NCBI GenBank assembly: GCA_030433355.1
Contig: JAUIMG010000011.1
Coordinates: 1-64,000, forward strand
Reading direction: 5' to 3'
Length of the DNA stretch: 64,000 nucleotides
DNA from: Bacteroidia bacterium
GTDB lineage: Bacteria > Bacteroidota > Bacteroidia > Flavobacteriales_E > Vicingaceae
The notes beneath the pieces are model-generated. The model searched no databases. It saw only the letters and a list, made by a program, of their open reading frames with translations, and was not told the origin of the DNA. Below, in pieces: positions 60,581 through 64,000 of the stretch (within the stretch, counting starts at the first letter, position 1; each line of letters opens with the position of its first letter). The translations under genes and the position numbers were made by a program.

Positions 60581-62908
60581 ATGGCATTGAATAAAAACAA
60601 TACTTCTCCTTTTCAAATAGAGCCTAAAATTCTCTTGGCTTATTTTCTTCGCTATTGGTATCTACTTTTAATTGGTATGGCTGGAGCTTTGTCTTATGCC
60701 TATTACCAAGTGCGCTATACACCCGCTACCTATTCTGCCACAGCACGTATGCTGGTGAAAGATGAGTATTCTTCTTGGGGACAGGAGTATTTCTTGCCTG
60801 GGATGGAATTGGTAAGTGGTAGAAATCGTTTGGTGAATGAAGTGGGTATCATCCGTTCCTTTCCCTTGATGGAGAAAGTGGCCAAGCGCTTGGATCGACC
60901 GATTAATTATTATAAAATTGGAAATATCAAGACTACGGAAATGTATCCTGGGACAGATTTTCAGGTGGAAGTGATCGAAGGGAAAGCTAATGGTGCTTAC
61001 TATATCGATTTTCCTAAAGAAGGGAGGTATCGAATAGCAACAAGCCAAGAAGATTTGGCTGAGGCCAAAGAAAATGCCTTGAGTTCTCCCTATGCTTTGG
61101 AAGAAGCGGCCTTAAAGATTTCCATCAGATCTAGTTCTGTCTATACTGGGGAAGCCTATCTCTTTCAGTTGATGCCAGCAGATGCTTTGGCTAGGAATTT
61201 ACAAGGCAGCATAGGCATTGATGTAGAGAACCAAGAATCTTCCATACTGATATTAAGCCATAGCGGAGCTACCCCTGCAAAATCCATCGACTATTTAAAT
61301 ACCCTCATGGAAACCTATATTGCTTGGGGAGTAGAGCAGAACAATACCATTGCCATCAATACCATTCAATTTGTGGATGAACAATTGCGAGAAATAGCAG
61401 ATTCCTTGGTGGTGACGGAGTTTCGTTTGGAACAATTTCAAAAAAGAAATTTTAAGGAGCGGATTTTTGTGGAGGAGGATGTGAATAATTTGGCGAGGGT
61501 TTTTGAGTTGGAAGAATTGCAAACCCAAAGAGCCGTGCAAAGGGAATATTATGCCGCCTTGATGAAAACCGTGCAGCAAAAGGACTTTACCGCCTTTCCC
61601 TCTGCAGCCGTTTTTGGTTTTCAAGATCCTAATATCGATCGTATGATTTTGACTCTGATGGAGGCCATTGCCGAAGAAAAAGAAATGGCCTTGCAGTTTA
61701 AATCGAACAGTTTGTTGGCTGAAAGGGCAAGTGAAGAAGTAGAAGAGCGGAAAAAAGATTTGTATGAGGCTGCTCAATCCAATCTACAGCAGGTAGCCAG
61801 CTTGATTGATTCCTTAAAAAAGGTGATTCAAAGGGAGGAAGAAAAGGTGCTCAAAATACCTAAAGAGCAAAGGGAGTTTTTTAAATTACAGCGGGAAAAT
61901 AAATTGTTGGGCGATTTATATACTTTTTTGTTGAACAAGCGATCGGAAGCGAGTATTGCCAAGGCCTCTAATGTAGAAAAGGCACAAATTTTAGATTATG
62001 CCAATCCCTACAATGTTCGTTTTATAGGACCCAAAGCGGCCAATATTTATGGCTTTTCCATCTTTTTAGGAATAGGGCTGCCGGCTGCCCTGATCCTTCT
62101 ACTCTATGTCTTAAATACCAAAATTGTAGATCAGTCGGATTTAGAAGGATTGACTACTATACCAATTTTAGGTTCTATTTTTCATAAAAAGAATTTGGAG
62201 AACAATATCATCGTTGCCGATTCTTTAAAATCGGTGATGGCAGAGGCCTTCCGCTCCATCCGGACGAAATTGAACTTTATGGTGCCTGAAAAGGCCTGCA
62301 CCAAAATTTTAGTGACCTCTTCCGTCAGTGGAGAAGGAAAGACTTTTACTTCCATCAATCTATCCGCCATGTATGCTGCCTCCGGCAAAAAAACGGTATT
62401 GGTGGGTGCAGATTTGCGTAAGCCCAAGATTTTTCAAGATTTTGGATTAAAAAATGAATTTGGCTTAAGTAATTTATTGATTGGTAAAAGCAGTTTAGCT
62501 GAAGCTACCCAAGCAACTCAGATCGCCCATTTGGATTTAATTTCTTCTGGCCCCATACCGCCCAATCCGGCAGAATTGATTGAAAGTGAACAAATGAAAG
62601 CCTTGATGCAGAAATTAGAAAGTACATACGAAGTAATCATTATCGATTCACCTCCCTTGGGTTTAGTAACGGATGCACTTTTATTGAACCAATATGCAGA
62701 TGCTGCCCTCTACATTGTTCGCCACAATTATACCCAAAAAGCTTATTTGAAGAATATTAATGAGTTGTACGAAGAAAAAGCAATTACCAACTTAGGTATC
62801 GTAGTCAATGCAGTGAATCCCAAAGGGAGTATGGGGAAATATGGTTCTTACGGCTACGGCTACGGCTATGGTTATGGCTATGGCTACTATTCGGAGGATA
62901 AAAACTAA
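60581..62908 (+). CDS. wzc: Second Wzc-type co-polymerase / BY tyrosine kinase
   Basis: About 775 residues from ATG 60581 (MALNKNNTSPF); a TTG frame start at 60560 adds seven residues. The Wzz domain has helices near 30 ('YWYLLLIGMAGALSYAYY') and near 500 ('IYGFSIFLGIGLPAALILLL') with coiled coils between. The kinase has Walker A 'SVSGEGKTFTSIN', Walker A' 'LVGADLRKPK' (first Asp replaced by Gly, unlike LDLDMRKPK in the first wzc) and Walker B 'IIIDSPP'. The tail has six Gly-Tyr pairs (62849-62890). Codon use is visibly more GC-rich than in the first wzc, suggesting separate ancestry. It precedes a flippase gene and so opens a second polysaccharide locus. Confidence 0.94.
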   Translation: MALNKNNTSPFQIEPKILLAYFLRYWYLLLIGMAGALSYAYYQVRYTPATYSATARMLVKDEYSSWGQEYFLPGMELVSGRNRLVNEVGIIRSFPLMEKVAKRLDRPINYYKIGNIKTTEMYPGTDFQVEVIEGKANGAYYIDFPKEGRYRIATSQEDLAEAKENALSSPYALEEAALKISIRSSSVYTGEAYLFQLMPADALARNLQGSIGIDVENQESSILILSHSGATPAKSIDYLNTLMETYIAWGVEQNNTIAINTIQFVDEQLREIADSLVVTEFRLEQFQKRNFKERIFVEEDVNNLARVFELEELQTQRAVQREYYAALMKTVQQKDFTAFPSAAVFGFQDPNIDRMILTLMEAIAEEKEMALQFKSNSLLAERASEEVEERKKDLYEAAQSNLQQVASLIDSLKKVIQREEEKVLKIPKEQREFFKLQRENKLLGDLYTFLLNKRSEASIAKASNVEKAQILDYANPYNVRFIGPKAANIYGFSIFLGIGLPAALILLLYVLNTKIVDQSDLEGLTTIPILGSIFHKKNLENNIIVADSLKSVMAEAFRSIRTKLNFMVPEKACTKILVTSSVSGEGKTFTSINLSAMYAASGKKTVLVGADLRKPKIFQDFGLKNEFGLSNLLIGKSSLAEATQATQIAHLDLISSGPIPPNPAELIESEQMKALMQKLESTYEVIIIDSPPLGLVTDALLLNQYADAALYIVRHNYTQKAYLKNINELYEEKAITNLGIVVNAVNPKGSMGKYGSYGYGYGYGYGYGYYSEDKN

Positions 62909-62931
62909 TTGTCAAGTATTTGGGACAATTA
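62906..62931 (+). other. Small hairpin at the wzc2 stop codon
   Basis: TAATTGTC (62906-62913, includes the stop) pairs perfectly with GACAATTA (62924-62931). The following TTTAAAAAAG is not a proper U tract, so attenuation or mRNA protection is as likely as termination. Confidence 0.4.
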
Positions 62932-62997
62932 TTTAAAAAAGACTTTCTTTTGAATCTTTTGAAATGATTTATTCGAAAAGCCAAAACATATTTTTTG

Positions 62998-64000
62998 ATG
63001 TTAGATAATCTTAAAAGTAAAAGTGTTTCTGCTTTCGGTTGGGCTTTGGGAGGGCAATTGTCTAATCAAGGGATTGGTTTTATCATTTCTTTGATCCTTG
63101 CGCGCTTATTAACACCTGAAGAGTTTGGATTGGCAGCTCTTGTTTTGGTGGTAAATCTCGTTGGACAAGTTTTTTTAGATGCGGGCTTGTCTATGGGTTT
63201 GATTCGAAAGAAAGAAATAAGCCATACCGAACTGTCTACTTTTTTTTATTTGAATATCTTTTTGGGAATTGTGATCATGTTGACCATCATTATCACGTCT
63301 GATTTAATTTCCGCGCTATTTGCTAATAAGAATTTATCGGTTTTACTTCAGTTAAGTTCCCTGCAATTTTTTATTTCTTCTTTTGGTTTGATGCCATCTG
63401 TTTTACTAAAAAGAGATATCAATTTTAGATTCTTATCCCAGCTAGATTTAGGTGTGAATATAGGCTCAGGCATAGTAACCATTATCTTGGCGTTATTAGG
63501 TTTTGGAGTATATAGCCTTGTTTTGCGAAGCATTGTAAGTAGTTTTATCAATGTTGGACTTTTATGGAGAAGAACGAAATGGCGACCTTCTTTTGTTTTC
63601 TCTATGGCTAGTATCAAGGCTACCTTTAGTTATAGCAGTGGGATTTTAGGACTAGGAATTGTCAATACCCTTTTTGATAATTTTAGTACTATTTTAATTG
63701 GGAAATTCTTTACATTTTCTACTATAGGAATCTACAATCGGGCAGCAAGTACAAGAGGCCTCATCTTTAAAAGCTTTGGTCCTTTATTCAATAAAGTTTT
63801 TTTTCCAGTATTGTCTAAAATACAAGATGATGATAAAAGGTTACTATCCTATTACCTCAAGGCTATAAAAATGGTCTCTTTATTTACTGTTTTTTTTATG
63901 GCAATGTTCTTTTTATTTGCCGATTCGTTAATTTACTATCTCTATGGTGAGCCTTGGATGGATGCTGCTCCCATATTAAAAGTATTGGCCATTGCAGGTT
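62998..64000 (+). CDS. Wzx-like polysaccharide flippase, truncated by window end
   Basis: ATG at 62998 opens a frame with no stop to the window edge (334 codons). It begins 'MLDNLKSKSVSAFGWALGG' with many membrane helices ('GFIISLILARLLTPEEFGLA', 'LVLRSIVSSFINVGLLWR', 'IGIYNRAASTRGLIFKSFG'). It matches the polysaccharide transporter family (MOP superfamily, WzxC/AmsL type), which moves lipid-linked repeat units to the periplasmic side. About 90 nt separate it from wzc2. The C-terminal third or so lies outside the window. Confidence 0.92.
   Translation, partial: MLDNLKSKSVSAFGWALGGQLSNQGIGFIISLILARLLTPEEFGLAALVLVVNLVGQVFLDAGLSMGLIRKKEISHTELSTFFYLNIFLGIVIMLTIIITSDLISALFANKNLSVLLQLSSLQFFISSFGLMPSVLLKRDINFRFLSQLDLGVNIGSGIVTIILALLGFGVYSLVLRSIVSSFINVGLLWRRTKWRPSFVFSMASIKATFSYSSGILGLGIVNTLFDNFSTILIGKFFTFSTIGIYNRAASTRGLIFKSFGPLFNKVFFPVLSKIQDDDKRLLSYYLKAIKMVSLFTVFFMAMFFLFADSLIYYLYGEPWMDAAPILKVLAIAG

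Overview
The window is a chromosomal segment of an AT-rich member of the Bacteroidota. The phylum is indicated by type IX secretion (T9SS) cargo with C-terminal sorting domains, a PorE-like OmpA/propeller/TPR protein, SCNS/LACTQ-type lipoproteins, -7 boxes of the form TAnnTTTG, weak Shine-Dalgarno signals and several GTG/TTG starts. The family or genus cannot be fixed from this sequence. I see no rRNA, tRNA, CRISPR array, prophage or intact insertion sequence.

Layout. 1-1402: 3'-truncated secreted beta-propeller T9SS protein with a likely frameshift in its signal peptide. 1475-4620: nucleoside phosphorylase, tandem universal stress protein, cinA. 4603-17506 (minus): a long run of closely spaced genes holding LOG protein, uvrA, a lytic transglycosylase and an exopolysaccharide block (WecA-like transferase, rmlC, wzc, wza, GT4, asparagine-synthase-like amidotransferase, DUF423). 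17591-28305: saccharopine-dehydrogenase-like protein, FAH-family hydrolase, DEDDh exonuclease, PorE-like protein with five tandem modules, 2-oxoacid dehydrogenase E2, a GT2 fused to a decayed sugar-phosphate transferase, recR. 28402-44012: solute symporter, unknown lipoproteins, TolB-like propeller, M28-PDZ peptidase, fused isobutyryl-CoA mutase (icmF), methyltransferases, GT2, pruA, FtsB/DivIC-like protein, fumarylacetoacetase. 44205-51507: two adjacent giant T9SS cargo proteins with the same domain order.

51508-60580 differs in character. glyA and an exosortase islet (exosortase, partner membrane protein, 73-residue PID-CTERM-like peptide and a LamG-type T9SS cargo protein) sit between three intergenic stretches filled with palindromic and tandem repeats. 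Nothing similar was seen in the first 51.5 kb. From 60581 a second polysaccharide locus begins with another Wzc-type kinase and a Wzx-like flippase that leaves the window.

How the genes fit together: the window is dominated by cell-surface biology. It has two polysaccharide loci, each with a tyrosine kinase ending in an alternating Gly-Tyr tail, T9SS machinery and cargo, and an exosortase that probably processes a tiny anchored peptide. The strongest candidates for something little described are the exosortase/PID-CTERM islet (54974-59296) with inverted copies of a 16-bp repeat on both sides, the layered palindromic repeat families around it, and the GT2/pseudo-phosphoglycosyl-transferase fusion at 25686-27662.
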